Below the pieces are notes generated by a model, which saw only the letters and a list, made by a program, of their open reading frames with translations, had not been told where the DNA came from and did no database searches. A stretch of DNA of 64,000 nt. Origin: DASQFQ01 sp963730115. GTDB lineage: Bacteria; Actinomycetota; Thermoleophilia; Solirubrobacterales; Solirubrobacteraceae. This document shows positions 7,877-14,971 of this stretch, in pieces. Position 1 is the first letter of the stretch, and each line of letters starts with the position of its first letter. The stretch is taken from assembly GCA_963730115.1 (NCBI GenBank), contig CAVSQM010000012.1:682001-746000 (forward strand), read 5' to 3'. The position numbers were made by a program, and so were the translations under genes.

Positions 7877-8551
7877 TCAGCCCGCGTGGCGGCTGTAGAG
7901 CTTGCCCGGCCGCCCGACGCCCTCGGAGCGGCGCTCGCCGGTCGGCTCGAGCAGGCCGGTGGCGAGCGCGTCGCGGCGGAAGTTGGCGGCGTCCACCGGC
8001 TCGCTGCGCAGCGCCTCGTAGAGCCGCTGGGCCTGGCCGAGCGTGAACGGCTCGGCGAGCAGGCCGCCGGCCACGCGCACGAACCACGCCTTGTCGGCGA
8101 GCCGGGCGCGCAGGCGCCACAGCGCGTCGTCGACGACCGTGGCGTGGTCGAGCGCGAGCTCGGGCAGCGCGTCGACGCGGTGCCAGCTCGCGTCGCGGTC
8201 GGGCGGCCCGTCCTCCGGGAGCGCCTCGGGCGGCACGAGCGCGAGGTAGGCGATGCTCGGCAGCCAGCCGCGGGGGTCGCGGTCGGGGTCCGCGTAGGTC
8301 CGGAGCTGCTCGAGGTGCACCGAGCCGACACCGGTCTTCTCGCGCAGCTTGCGCTCGGCGGTCTCGCGCGGGGACTCCTCGGCGCCCACGAAGCCGCCGG
8401 GGAGCGCGAAGGTGCCCTTCTGCGGCTCTTCCAGCCGGCGCGCGAGCAGGACGGACAGGTTGCCGTCGACGAGCGAGAACACCACCGGGTCGGCGGCGAG
8501 GCCGACCGGCGCCTGGTAGCCCGCGGAGTTGCGCGCGGTCAAGCGGTCCAC
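7877..8551 (-). CDS. NUDIX-domain transcriptional regulator (NrtR-like)
   Basis: 224 residues: N-terminal NUDIX fold with a degenerate box (A-L-P-G-G-F-V-G ... A-E-R-K-L-R-E-K-T-G-V) and a C-terminal winged-helix part (F-T-L-G-Q-A-Q-R-L-Y-E-A-L ... N-F-R-R-D-A-L-A-T-G-L-L-E-P-T-G). The RKLREKTG form of the box is typical of NrtR-type regulators that sense ADP-ribose and control NAD metabolism. No NAD gene lies nearby, so the target is unknown. It may alternatively be a catalytic NUDIX hydrolase with a fused helix-turn-helix. Confidence 0.8.
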   Translation of the reverse strand: MDRLTARNSAGYQAPVGLAADPVVFSLVDGNLSVLLARRLEEPQKGTFALPGGFVGAEESPRETAERKLREKTGVGSVHLEQLRTYADPDRDPRGWLPSIAYLALVPPEALPEDGPPDRDASWHRVDALPELALDHATVVDDALWRLRARLADKAWFVRVAGGLLAEPFTLGQAQRLYEALRSEPVDAANFRRDALATGLLEPTGERRSEGVGRPGKLYSRHAG

Positions 8552-8615
8552 GGACGCTGAGCCTAGTGGCCGGGCTGGACCGCCTGCGGGAATCCTGGCT
8601 CTAGACTGCGCCTTT

Positions 8616-8689
8616 CGGGGTGTGGCTCAGCCTGGTAGAGCATCCGGTTTGGGGCCGGAAGGTCACCGGTTCGAATCCGGTCACCCCGA
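8616..8689 (+). tRNA. tRNA-Pro (anticodon UGG)
   Basis: 74 bases. Acceptor CGGGGTG/CACCCCG, D-arm GCTC...GAGC, anticodon stem TCCGG/CCGGA around loop TTTGGGG (anticodon TGG), T-arm ACCGG-TTCGAAT-CCGGT, discriminator A. The CCA end is not encoded. It stands alone between a NUDIX regulator and the riboswitch. Confidence 0.97.
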
Positions 8690-8782
8690 CTAACACGCGC
8701 GCACCGCTTATCCGTCCACCGGCGTCCACGGACGCTCAAGCGTGCCGCTCCATAACCGATATTCCTCCTAGGTTCGCCTCCC

Positions 8783-8857
8783 GAAAGGGCAAACCGTCCG
8801 CGAGGACGGGACGCAAAGCCACGGGGCTCGCACTACGAGCCAGCCGGGTTGCCGAAG
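8783..8857 (+). promoter_or_regulatory. Cyclic-di-GMP-I (GEMM-I) riboswitch aptamer
   Basis: The conserved core of class I c-di-GMP riboswitches is present in order: GGGCAAACC (8788-8796), a stem CCGTCC/GGACGG capped by a GCGA tetraloop, GGACGCAAAGCC (8809-8820), a second stem GGCTCG/CGAGCC with a 5-base loop, and AGCCGGGTTGCCG (8842-8854). The GNRA loop and its receptor strand agree with the known tertiary contact. It lies about 70 bases upstream of the GTG start of the CAP-domain protein and on the same strand, so it should control that gene in response to the second messenger. Confidence 0.92.
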
Positions 8858-8924
8858 GAACGCTCATGGGGCTTCGGGTCGGTCGAACTGATCCGAATCC
8901 ACCAGACGTTCCGGGAGGCTGTCC

Positions 8925-9488
8925 GTGTTCTCCACCGTGTTTCGCAAGGGTCCAGGCCTTGCCGTCGTGCTCGCGTTCGCCGCGCTGCTCGCGCCCGCCA
9001 CGGCCGGCGCCGCGCAGGGTTGCGCCAACACCGACCTCAAGCCGACGAGCGCGAATCTCGAGCTCGTCCGCGACGCGGTCCTCTGCCTGCACAACCGCGA
9101 GCGCGCCGAGCGCGGGCTGGCGAAGCTGAAGGAGAACCCCAAGCTGCGGCGCGCCGCCGAGCGCCACTCCTCGCACATGGTGGGCGCCAGCTTCTTCGAC
9201 CACACGTCACCGGGCGGCGCCGACATGGTCGACCGCGTGCGCCGTACCGGCTACACGAGCAACGCGCGCAGCTGGGCGCTGGGCGAGAACATCGCGTGGG
9301 GCTCCGGCCGCCTCGCGAGCGCCGCGCAGATCCACCGCAGCTGGATGCGCTCCTCCGGCCACCGCGCCAACATCCTGCAGCGCTCGTTCCGCGAGATCGG
9401 GATCGGCATCGAGACCGGGCTGCCCGTGCGGCTGTCCGCGGCCCAGTCCGGCGCCACCTACACCACGGACTTCGGCTTCCGGCGGTAG
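8925..9488 (+). CDS. Exported CAP/SCP-domain protein (YkwD-like)
   Basis: 187 residues with an N-terminal signal peptide (hydrophobic stretch L-A-V-V-L-A-F-A-A-L-L-A-P-A, cleavage near A-G-A-A). The CAP domain shows H-S-S-H-M ... F-F-D-H, G-E-N-I-A-W-G and G-H-R-A-N-I-L, the metal/active-cleft His and Glu residues of the family. GTG-8925 is preceded by GGGAGG (8913-8918) at 6 bases, which fixes the start. The c-di-GMP riboswitch in its leader suggests production is tied to the switch between motile and attached life. Bacterial CAP proteins are secreted and often wall- or spore-associated; the exact activity is unknown. Confidence 0.9.
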   Translation: MFSTVFRKGPGLAVVLAFAALLAPATAGAAQGCANTDLKPTSANLELVRDAVLCLHNRERAERGLAKLKENPKLRRAAERHSSHMVGASFFDHTSPGGADMVDRVRRTGYTSNARSWALGENIAWGSGRLASAAQIHRSWMRSSGHRANILQRSFREIGIGIETGLPVRLSAAQSGATYTTDFGFRR

Positions 9489-9520
9489 CGCGCGGGAGGC
9501 GTTGTTAGCCTCCGCGCCCC

Positions 9521-10786
9521 GTGGCCGACGTCCAGCCCCTGAACGCCCTCCACTACGCGCTCGACCGCGTCGGCGGCCTGCCGCCGGTCGTGGCGCCGCC
9601 CTACGACGTGATCGATACCGAGCTGCGCGCCGACCTGGCCGCCCGCTCGCCCTACAACGTCGTCGAGATCGACCTCCCGCAGGCCGATGGCGACCTCGAC
9701 CCCTACGCCCACGCCGCCTCACTCTTCAGCCAGTGGCAGGCCGACGAGGTCCTCGTCCGCGACCCCGAGCCCGCGCTGTGGGCGCTCGCCCAGGACTACA
9801 CCGGCCCCGACGGCAACCGCTACACGCGCAAGGGCTTCTTCGCGCGCGTGCGGGTCGAGGACTACGGCCCGGGCCGCATCCGCCCCCACGAGCGCACGCA
9901 CCCGGGCCCGAAGGAGGACCGCCTTCGCCTCACCCGCGCCACCCGGGCCAACCTCTCCCCCATCTTCAGCCTCTACGACGACCCCGACGAGGCGGCGTGG
10001 AGCGCGCTCTCCCCGCACACCGAGACCGTCCCGTGGGGCGAGGTGACCGACGACGACGGCACCCAGCACCGGCTCTGGCGGGTCGGCGACGACGAGGCGC
10101 TCAGCACCGTCACCGCCGCCCTCGCCGGCACCGAGTTGCTGATCGCCGACGGGCATCACCGCTACGAGACCGCCCGCGTCTACGCCGACGAGGTCGGCGG
10201 CGAGGGCGGGCACCGCTACGTGCTCATGTGCCTCGTCGCCCTCCAGGACCCGGGCCTCACCGTCTTCCCCACCCACCGCCTGCTGACCGAGCTGCCCGAC
10301 GACAAGCGCCAGGCGCTGCGCGAGGCGATCCAGCGCGACTGGGAGATGACCGAGATCGAGGCGGACGAGCTCCAGCCGACCGCCGCCGACGACGGCCGCA
10401 TCAGCCTCGGCTACCTCGACGCCCACCATCGCCGCCCGCTGCGGCTCACGCTCAAGGACGCCGCGATCGCCGACCGGGCCCTCCCGGACATGCCCGAGCC
10501 CTACCGCCGCCTCGACACCGCGGTGCTCGAGGCGCTGATCCTCAAGCAGGCGCTCGGCATGAGCGAGGACGACATCTCCCACCTCCACGGGCTCGACTAC
10601 GCCCGGGACACCGCCCAGGCCCGCGAGCGCGTCGAGCAGGGCGAGGCGGAGGCCGCGTTCTTCATGAGCCCGACGCCCGTCGAGCGCGTCCGCGACGTCG
10701 CCGCCGCGGGCGTGAACATGCCCCCGAAGTCCACCTACTTCTTCCCCAAGGTGCTGACGGGCGAGCTGTTCAACCCGCTCGCCTAA
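9521..10786 (+). CDS. DUF1015 family protein
   Basis: 421 residues, GTG start 32 bases after the CAP gene. Carries the DUF1015 hallmarks P-P-Y-D-V-I near residue 27 and L-I-A-D-G-H-H-R-Y-E-T-A near residue 208. The family is widespread and is sometimes found with serine or phosphonate metabolism genes, but its reaction is not established. Full length for the family. Nothing nearby points to a pathway. Confidence 0.92.
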   Translation: MADVQPLNALHYALDRVGGLPPVVAPPYDVIDTELRADLAARSPYNVVEIDLPQADGDLDPYAHAASLFSQWQADEVLVRDPEPALWALAQDYTGPDGNRYTRKGFFARVRVEDYGPGRIRPHERTHPGPKEDRLRLTRATRANLSPIFSLYDDPDEAAWSALSPHTETVPWGEVTDDDGTQHRLWRVGDDEALSTVTAALAGTELLIADGHHRYETARVYADEVGGEGGHRYVLMCLVALQDPGLTVFPTHRLLTELPDDKRQALREAIQRDWEMTEIEADELQPTAADDGRISLGYLDAHHRRPLRLTLKDAAIADRALPDMPEPYRRLDTAVLEALILKQALGMSEDDISHLHGLDYARDTAQARERVEQGEAEAAFFMSPTPVERVRDVAAAGVNMPPKSTYFFPKVLTGELFNPLA

Positions 10787-10796
10787 GCTCTCCGGC

Positions 10797-11189
10797 ATGA
10801 GAGCCGTCGCGCGCCAGCGGGAGAACTTCACCCATGACCTCAAGGTGCGCCGGCATCGGCTCACCGCGGACGAGCCGGAGGACTCCGGCGGCGACGACAT
10901 GGGCCCCAGCCCGCAGGAGCTGCTGGCCGCGTCGCTGGCTTCGTGCACGGCGATCACCGTCGAGATGTACGCCAAGCGCAAGGGCTGGAACGTCGACGGG
11001 CTCGAGATCGACGTCGACTACATGCCCGCCGAACGCGGCTGCGCGACGACGTTCAAGACGATCATGAAGATGCCCGCGCACCTCTCCGAGGACCAGGTCG
11101 AGCGACTGCAGGTGATCGCGGCCAAGTGCCCGGTCCACCGCACGCTCGAGGGCGAGGTCGTGTTCGACGAGCGGGTCGAGCTCGCCTGA
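10797..11189 (+). CDS. OsmC/Ohr-family peroxiredoxin-like protein
   Basis: 130 residues, ATG start. OsmC fold with the two reactive cysteines in S-L-A-S-C-T-A-I-T-V and A-A-K-C-P-V-H-R-T-L. Members reduce organic or inorganic peroxides with thiol help. It starts 10 bases after the DUF1015 stop and its own TGA overlaps the next gene's CTG start, so it forms an operon with the CoA pyrophosphatase. Confidence 0.93.
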   Translation: MRAVARQRENFTHDLKVRRHRLTADEPEDSGGDDMGPSPQELLAASLASCTAITVEMYAKRKGWNVDGLEIDVDYMPAERGCATTFKTIMKMPAHLSEDQVERLQVIAAKCPVHRTLEGEVVFDERVELA

Positions 11190-11776
11190 GGACCCGGGCC
11201 GCACTCGCGGAGGAGCTCCGCGGCGCCCTGCTCGCGCCGGAGACGGCGCTGGCCATCGACGTCCACGGCGGCACCGAGGCCGCCGTCCTCGCGCCGCTGT
11301 ATCTCGACGAGCGCGGCGAGCTGCACGCCGTCTTCACCAAGCGCCGCGACGACCTCAAGCGCCACGCCGGCGAGATCTCGTTCCCCGGCGGGCGCCGCGA
11401 CCCGGAGGACGCCGACCTCGCCACGACCGCGCTGCGCGAAGCGCACGAGGAGATCGGGCTGCCGCCGGACGCGGTCGAGATCGTCGGCGCGCTCCCGCCC
11501 ACGCCGACGTTCGTGACCAACTACGCGGTCTATCCGTTCGTCGGCCTGATCGAGCCCGGCTTCACGTGGGTGCCGGCGGCGACGGAGGTGGCCTACGTGC
11601 TGGAGCTGCCGCTGGAGGCGGTGCGGGCGGCCCACGGCGAGCGGCGGCTGATCCGCCGCGGCGTGCCGTTCCGGACCGACACCTACGAAGTCGGCGACCA
11701 CCTGATCTGGGGCGCGACCGCGCGCATGGTCCGTGACCTGCTGGCGCGGCTGACCCCGCACGGCGGCACGCCGTAG
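11186..11776 (+). CDS. NUDIX CoA pyrophosphatase (NudL/YeaB-like), probable CTG start
   Basis: 196 residues. The UPF0035/CoA signature T-K-R-R-D-D-L-K-R-H-A-G-E-I-S-F-P-G-G runs into a canonical NUDIX box (G-R-R-D-P-E ... R-E-A-H-E-E-I-G-L). Such enzymes cleave CoA and its derivatives to phosphopantetheines and 3',5'-ADP. No ATG, GTG or TTG opens the frame between the upstream stop and the conserved domain. CTG at 11186 forms a CTGA overlap with the OsmC stop, the same geometry as the many ATGA/GTGA overlaps here, so it is the chosen start. Confidence 0.85.
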   Translation: MRTRAALAEELRGALLAPETALAIDVHGGTEAAVLAPLYLDERGELHAVFTKRRDDLKRHAGEISFPGGRRDPEDADLATTALREAHEEIGLPPDAVEIVGALPPTPTFVTNYAVYPFVGLIEPGFTWVPAATEVAYVLELPLEAVRAAHGERRLIRRGVPFRTDTYEVGDHLIWGATARMVRDLLARLTPHGGTP

Positions 11777-11779
11777 CGC

Positions 11780-12661
11780 ATGCACCCGGGGCAGCTGAGC
11801 GTCACCCCGGAGACCGTCCGCGGCCTGGTGGACGATCAGTTCCCGCAGTGGCGCGATCTGCCGGTCCGCGCCCTCCCGTCCCAGGGCACCGTCAACGCGC
11901 TCTTCCGCCTCGGTGACGCACTCCTCGCGCGCTTCCCCCTGGTGCCGCGTGACGACATCCGCGAGTGGTTGGAGGCGGAGGCGCATGCCGCCCGCAAGCT
12001 CCACGGCCGCACCCGCTTCGCCACACCCGAGCCGGTGGCGATCGCCGAGCCGGGACCCGACTACCCGCTGCCGTGGTCGGTGCAGACCTGGGTGCCCGGC
12101 ACCGTGGCCACGCCCGACGGGCACACGGAGGCGTTCGCCCACGATCTGGCGGAGTTCATCCATGGCGTTCGCGCGATCGACACCCGCGGCCGGAGGTTCG
12201 CCGGCGACGGTCGCGGCGGGCACCTGCCGGATCACGACGGCTGGATGGAGACGTGCTTCGCGCGCAGCGAGGGCCTGCTCGACGTTGCGACGCTGCGCCG
12301 CGTCTGGGCGGAGCTCCGCGAGCTCCCCCGCGAGGACGACGACGTGATGACCCACGGCGACCTCATCCCCGGCAACCTGCTCGTCGCGCAGGGGCGACTC
12401 ACCGGAGTGATCGACGTCGGCGGCCTGGGACCCGCCGACGCTGCCCTCGATCTCGTCGCCGCCTGGCACCTGCTCGACTTGGAGCCGCGCGAGGCCTTCC
12501 GCGCCGACCTGGGCTCGGGCGAGCTGGAATGGGCCCGCGGCGCCGCGTGGGCGTTCGAGCAGGCCATGGGCCTGGTCTGGTACTACGCCGACAGCAACCC
12601 GGCGATGAGTCGCACGGGCCGGCGCACGCTCGAGCGGATCACGGAGCGCGACGCAGCGTGA
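11780..12661 (+). CDS. Aminoglycoside phosphotransferase (APH)-family kinase-like protein
   Basis: 293 residues with the APH fold: catalytic loop M-T-H-G-D-L-I-P-G-N-L-L-V (His-Gly-Asp and Asn) and metal-binding I-D-V-G-G-L-G-P-A-D-A-A-L-D-L. Closest in form to the small APHs that phosphorylate antibiotics or metabolites, but substrate is not deducible. ATG-11780 lies 3 bases after the CoA pyrophosphatase stop. Its 3' end overlaps the convergent methyltransferase by 23 bases. Confidence 0.85.
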   Translation: MHPGQLSVTPETVRGLVDDQFPQWRDLPVRALPSQGTVNALFRLGDALLARFPLVPRDDIREWLEAEAHAARKLHGRTRFATPEPVAIAEPGPDYPLPWSVQTWVPGTVATPDGHTEAFAHDLAEFIHGVRAIDTRGRRFAGDGRGGHLPDHDGWMETCFARSEGLLDVATLRRVWAELRELPREDDDVMTHGDLIPGNLLVAQGRLTGVIDVGGLGPADAALDLVAAWHLLDLEPREAFRADLGSGELEWARGAAWAFEQAMGLVWYYADSNPAMSRTGRRTLERITERDAA

Positions 12662-13361
12662 GCAGGGCGAAGCCCATCGTGTCCTTGCCGTCCGGGTGCT
12701 CCCAGCGGGCCCGCGCGGCCTCGACCCACTCGCGCAAGCGCGGGTCGTCCTCGCTCTCCAGCGCCGCCTCGCCGTTGACGATGAGCGTCTCCTCGTAGGC
12801 CGCCCACGCCTCGTCCGAGGCGACCGCCGCGTCGAGGACCTCCCACCCGGCCGCCCGCGCGCCCGCCTCGAGCCCGTCGAGCCCGCTCGGCAGCTCGTCC
12901 GCGCTCGCGCCGCCGAGCGCCTCCAGGTAGCCCGCGCTGGGGTCGCGGCGCCAGAACCCCTCGGCCACCAGCCCCAGGCCGCCGTCGGCCCGCGCCAGCG
13001 CCGCCAGGCCGCCCAGCGCCTGCTCCCACGGCCCGAGCGCGTGCGAGGAGGCCAGGCAGCAGACGAGGTCGTAGCCGCCGAGCTCGAGCGTGACGTCGGT
13101 GAACTGCGCCTCGTGGACGACGTCGACGCCGCGCTCACGCGCGGCGGCGGCCCACTCCGGTGCCGGCTCGATGCCCTCGGTGCGCGCGCCGTGGCGCGCC
13201 TTGATGCGGGCCAGCAGCTCGCCGGCGCCGCAGCCGACATCGATGACCCGCGCGCCTTCAGCCAGCGGCAGCGCGTCGATGGCGGCGTCGATCGCCGCCT
13301 CGTCCAGCGGGTTCGCGAACGCGACGCCGCTGTGCGTGAGCGCGGAGATCTCCGCGCGGTC
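12639..13361 (-). CDS. SAM-dependent methyltransferase, start unclear
   Basis: Class I methyltransferase of about 235-240 residues: motif I V-I-D-V-G-C-G-A-G-E-L, acidic motif II I-E-P-A, and Y-D-L-V-C-C-L-A-S-S-H as motif IV region; the C-terminus has L-V-A-E-G-F-W-R. The coding stretch runs back to A-L-T-H-S-G-V-A-F-A-N-P and ends at the YceI stop, yet there is no ATG, GTG or TTG in frame before Val-12968, which is internal. Either a rare start is used or one base is wrong near 13340-13361. An 18-bp palindrome covers this spot. Substrate unknown. Confidence 0.75.
   Translation of the reverse strand, partial: DRAEISALTHSGVAFANPLDEAAIDAAIDALPLAEGARVIDVGCGAGELLARIKARHGARTEGIEPAPEWAAAARERGVDVVHEAQFTDVTLELGGYDLVCCLASSHALGPWEQALGGLAALARADGGLGLVAEGFWRRDPSAGYLEALGGASADELPSGLDGLEAGARAAGWEVLDAAVASDEAWAAYEETLIVNGEAALESEDDPRLREWVEAARARWEHPDGKDTMGFALLTLRRAP
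13340..13357. repeat. Perfect 18-bp palindrome at the YceI/methyltransferase junction
   Basis: GCGCGGAGATCTCCGCGC is identical on both strands and begins 4 bases after the YceI stop (minus strand), where the methyltransferase should start. Could be an operator, a protein-binding site, or a short RNA hairpin hiding the GGAG ribosome site. Confidence 0.6.
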
Positions 13362-13996
13362 TAGCGGAGACGTAGCCGCACCTCCATCCGGCCGTGGTCG
13401 CGCACGGAGGCCACGCCGGCGACGCTCGGCGGCTCCATGCCGTAATCGGAGAACTCGATCGGAGTCGACCCCACGAGATCGAGTCCTACCCCGCTCCGGC
13501 GAGACTGCAGCCGTACCCGCACCTCGCGGGTGCGCCCGTGCAGCGTCAGCCGCCCGCGCGCCGTCAGGCGCCGCTCGATCTCGACCGGCCCGGCGAGCGC
13601 GAACCGCGCCAGCGGGTAGCGGTCGGTCTCGAGCCCGCGGCGGCGCAGCGCCTCGTCGCGGCGCGCCTCGTCCGAGCGCAGCGTCCGCGTGTCGGTCTCG
13701 AAGCGCGCCGTCACGATCCGCCCGCCCTCGACGCGCGCGGTCCCGCGCACTGCGCCCGTCCGGCCGACCGCCGTGTTGAGGCCGATGCCGATCAGCGTCT
13801 CGTCGACCCGGTAGCCCACGTACGATCCGCCGGCCGGCCGCAGCGTGCCCGACAGATCACCGCTCGGTGTGGCGGCCGGCTGCTTCGGCAGCGCCGGCGC
13901 GGGCGGCGTGTCAGCGCCGCGGAGCAGCGAGACGCCCACAACGGCGGCAATGAGGAGGGCGATCCCCACACCGCCCCAGAGAATCAGCCGCCTCAC
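13361..13996 (-). CDS. YceI-family protein, membrane-anchored
   Basis: 211 residues, GTG start. One N-terminal transmembrane helix (residues 4-25), a Pro/Ala linker, then a YceI lipocalin-like barrel: G-Y-R-V-D-E-T-L, L-R-S-D-E-A-R-R-D-E-A-L, L-T-A-R-G-R-L-T-L-H-G-R-T, and I-E-F-S-D-Y-G at the end. YceI proteins bind isoprenoid or amide lipids outside the cytoplasm. The start codon directly abuts the first palindromic repeat unit, so its promoter would lie within the repeats. Confidence 0.88.
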   Translation of the reverse strand: MRRLILWGGVGIALLIAAVVGVSLLRGADTPPAPALPKQPAATPSGDLSGTLRPAGGSYVGYRVDETLIGIGLNTAVGRTGAVRGTARVEGGRIVTARFETDTRTLRSDEARRDEALRRRGLETDRYPLARFALAGPVEIERRLTARGRLTLHGRTREVRVRLQSRRSGVGLDLVGSTPIEFSDYGMEPPSVAGVASVRDHGRMEVRLRLR

Positions 13997-13998
13997 GC

Positions 13999-14052
13999 GA
14001 CGAGTGTCACCTCAACCGCCTATAGCCGCCATCGAGATGACTTTCGTGCCGC
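13999..14052. repeat. Palindromic intergenic repeat, unit 1
   Basis: An imperfect hairpin unit starting CGACGAGTGTCACCTCAACC and ending ATGACTTTCGTGCCGC. The two ends are near reverse complements of each other, and the unit is about 80% the same as unit 2, which follows after 6 bases. It resembles REP-type elements scattered between genes. Confidence 0.65.
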
Positions 14053-14058
14053 CTCCGC

Positions 14059-14114
14059 GCGACGAATGTCACCTCAACCACCCATACGGGGGTTGAGACG
14101 ACATTCGTGCCGCC
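14059..14114. repeat. Palindromic intergenic repeat, unit 2
   Basis: GAATGTCACCTCAACC (14064-14079) pairs with GGTTGAGACGACATTC (14091-14106) with two mismatches, around a loop ACCCATACGGG. The outer flanks GCGAC/TGCCGC match unit 1. Together the two units fill most of the 160-base gap between YceI and the Rossmann gene. Confidence 0.65.
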
Positions 14115-14156
14115 CCCGGCCGAACCCGACCCCCACCCAGCCGCGACGTTCGCTCG

Positions 14157-14627
14157 TCACGCCAGAAGCGCCTCGACCGCGCTGACCGCATCGCGCGTCC
14201 ACGCCTCGCACGACGAAGGATCGGAACGCAGCACCCGCACCGGGATCGACCACGTCGCCGCCGCCCGCTCCACGACCTGCACGCCCCCGGCCAGGACCTC
14301 CGCCGGCAGCGATCCCGCCGCCTCGTAGACGAGCCCGCGCACGTGGGTGTCGACGAGCTTCTCGCACAGCATCCGCAGCCGCCCGGCGTGCAGCTCCTCC
14401 GCGCCGTCGCCACCCGCCGAGCCGAGAAGCCAGACGACGATCGTGACGCCGGAGACCGCCTCCATCAGCGTCCCGATCCGGTCCGGGTCGCCGACGTAGG
14501 GCTCCGCGCCCGCCGCCGCGATCGCCTCGACGCGCGCCGCCGAGCGCGTCGTCCCGCGCACCGCATGGCCCGCCTCGACGAGCGAGCGCGCCAGCGCCTG
14601 GCCGCGCCCGCCGCAGCCGATGATCAG
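14157..14627 (-). CDS. NAD(P)-binding Rossmann-fold protein, probable CTG start
   Basis: 156 residues beginning M(CTG)-I-I-G-C-G-G-R-G-Q-A-L-A, a dinucleotide-binding GxGxxG-type loop at the very N-terminus, followed by V-R-G-T-T-R-S, a phosphate-contacting region typical of extended short-chain or NmrA-like epimerase relatives, and V-W-L-L-G-S-A. Shorter than full epimerases and without a YxxxK motif, so perhaps a binding or regulatory protein. No ATG, GTG or TTG opens the frame; CTG-14627 overlaps the preceding gene's TGA as CTGA. Confidence 0.75.
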   Translation of the reverse strand: MIIGCGGRGQALARSLVEAGHAVRGTTRSAARVEAIAAAGAEPYVGDPDRIGTLMEAVSGVTIVVWLLGSAGGDGAEELHAGRLRMLCEKLVDTHVRGLVYEAAGSLPAEVLAGGVQVVERAAATWSIPVRVLRSDPSSCEAWTRDAVSAVEALLA

Positions 14628-14971
14628 GACCCGGGCGATCCCTGATCCTCGCGCGCCCGGAACGCCGCCGCGCGCTCGTCGAGCTCGGCGTGGTCGCGGC
14701 GCACCTCGGCCGCGATCTCCTCCTCCGTGCGGTCCGGCAGGCCGCGCCGGCGCCGCCGCTCGTTCTGCGCCTCGAGCATCTGGGCGACGTCGTCGACCTC
14801 GTTCTGCGCCTCGACCTGGGGCGAGCGCGTGGGCTTCCAGTCGAGCTGCTCGGCGCCTGAACCGGGATAGAACTGGCCCAGCGCCAGCACGGCCAGCACC
14901 ATCAGCACGAGGCCCACGATCACGATCACGGTGAAGGTGTCGATCCCCGCAGCGTAGTCTGCCCGCGGCAT
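14624..14971 (-). CDS. Small membrane-anchored coiled-coil protein
   Basis: About 115 residues: one N-terminal transmembrane helix (T-F-T-V-I-V-I-V-G-L-V-L-M-V-L-A-V-L) followed by a charged, probably helical tail (E-V-D-D-V-A-Q-M-L-E-A-Q-N-E-R-R-R-R-R). The ATG used here shares the CATG at 14969-14972 with the ATG of the divergent Rrf2 gene, so one of the two may really start further in; GTG codons inside the helix are alternatives, and an ATG two codons upstream ends at 14977. Operon with the Rossmann gene through a CTGA overlap. Confidence 0.7.
   Translation of the reverse strand: MPRADYAAGIDTFTVIVIVGLVLMVLAVLALGQFYPGSGAEQLDWKPTRSPQVEAQNEVDDVAQMLEAQNERRRRRGLPDRTEEEIAAEVRRDHAELDERAAAFRAREDQGSPGS

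Noticed and set aside
8690..8782. A second tRNA or small RNA just after tRNA-Pro
   Set aside because: No cloverleaf can be formed; the stretch is best read as the promoter and leader of the riboswitch transcript.
11018..13240. 740-codon minus-strand frame across OsmC, NUDIX and kinase-like genes
   Set aside because: It runs antisense to three genes with intact catalytic motifs and has no recognisable domain of its own.
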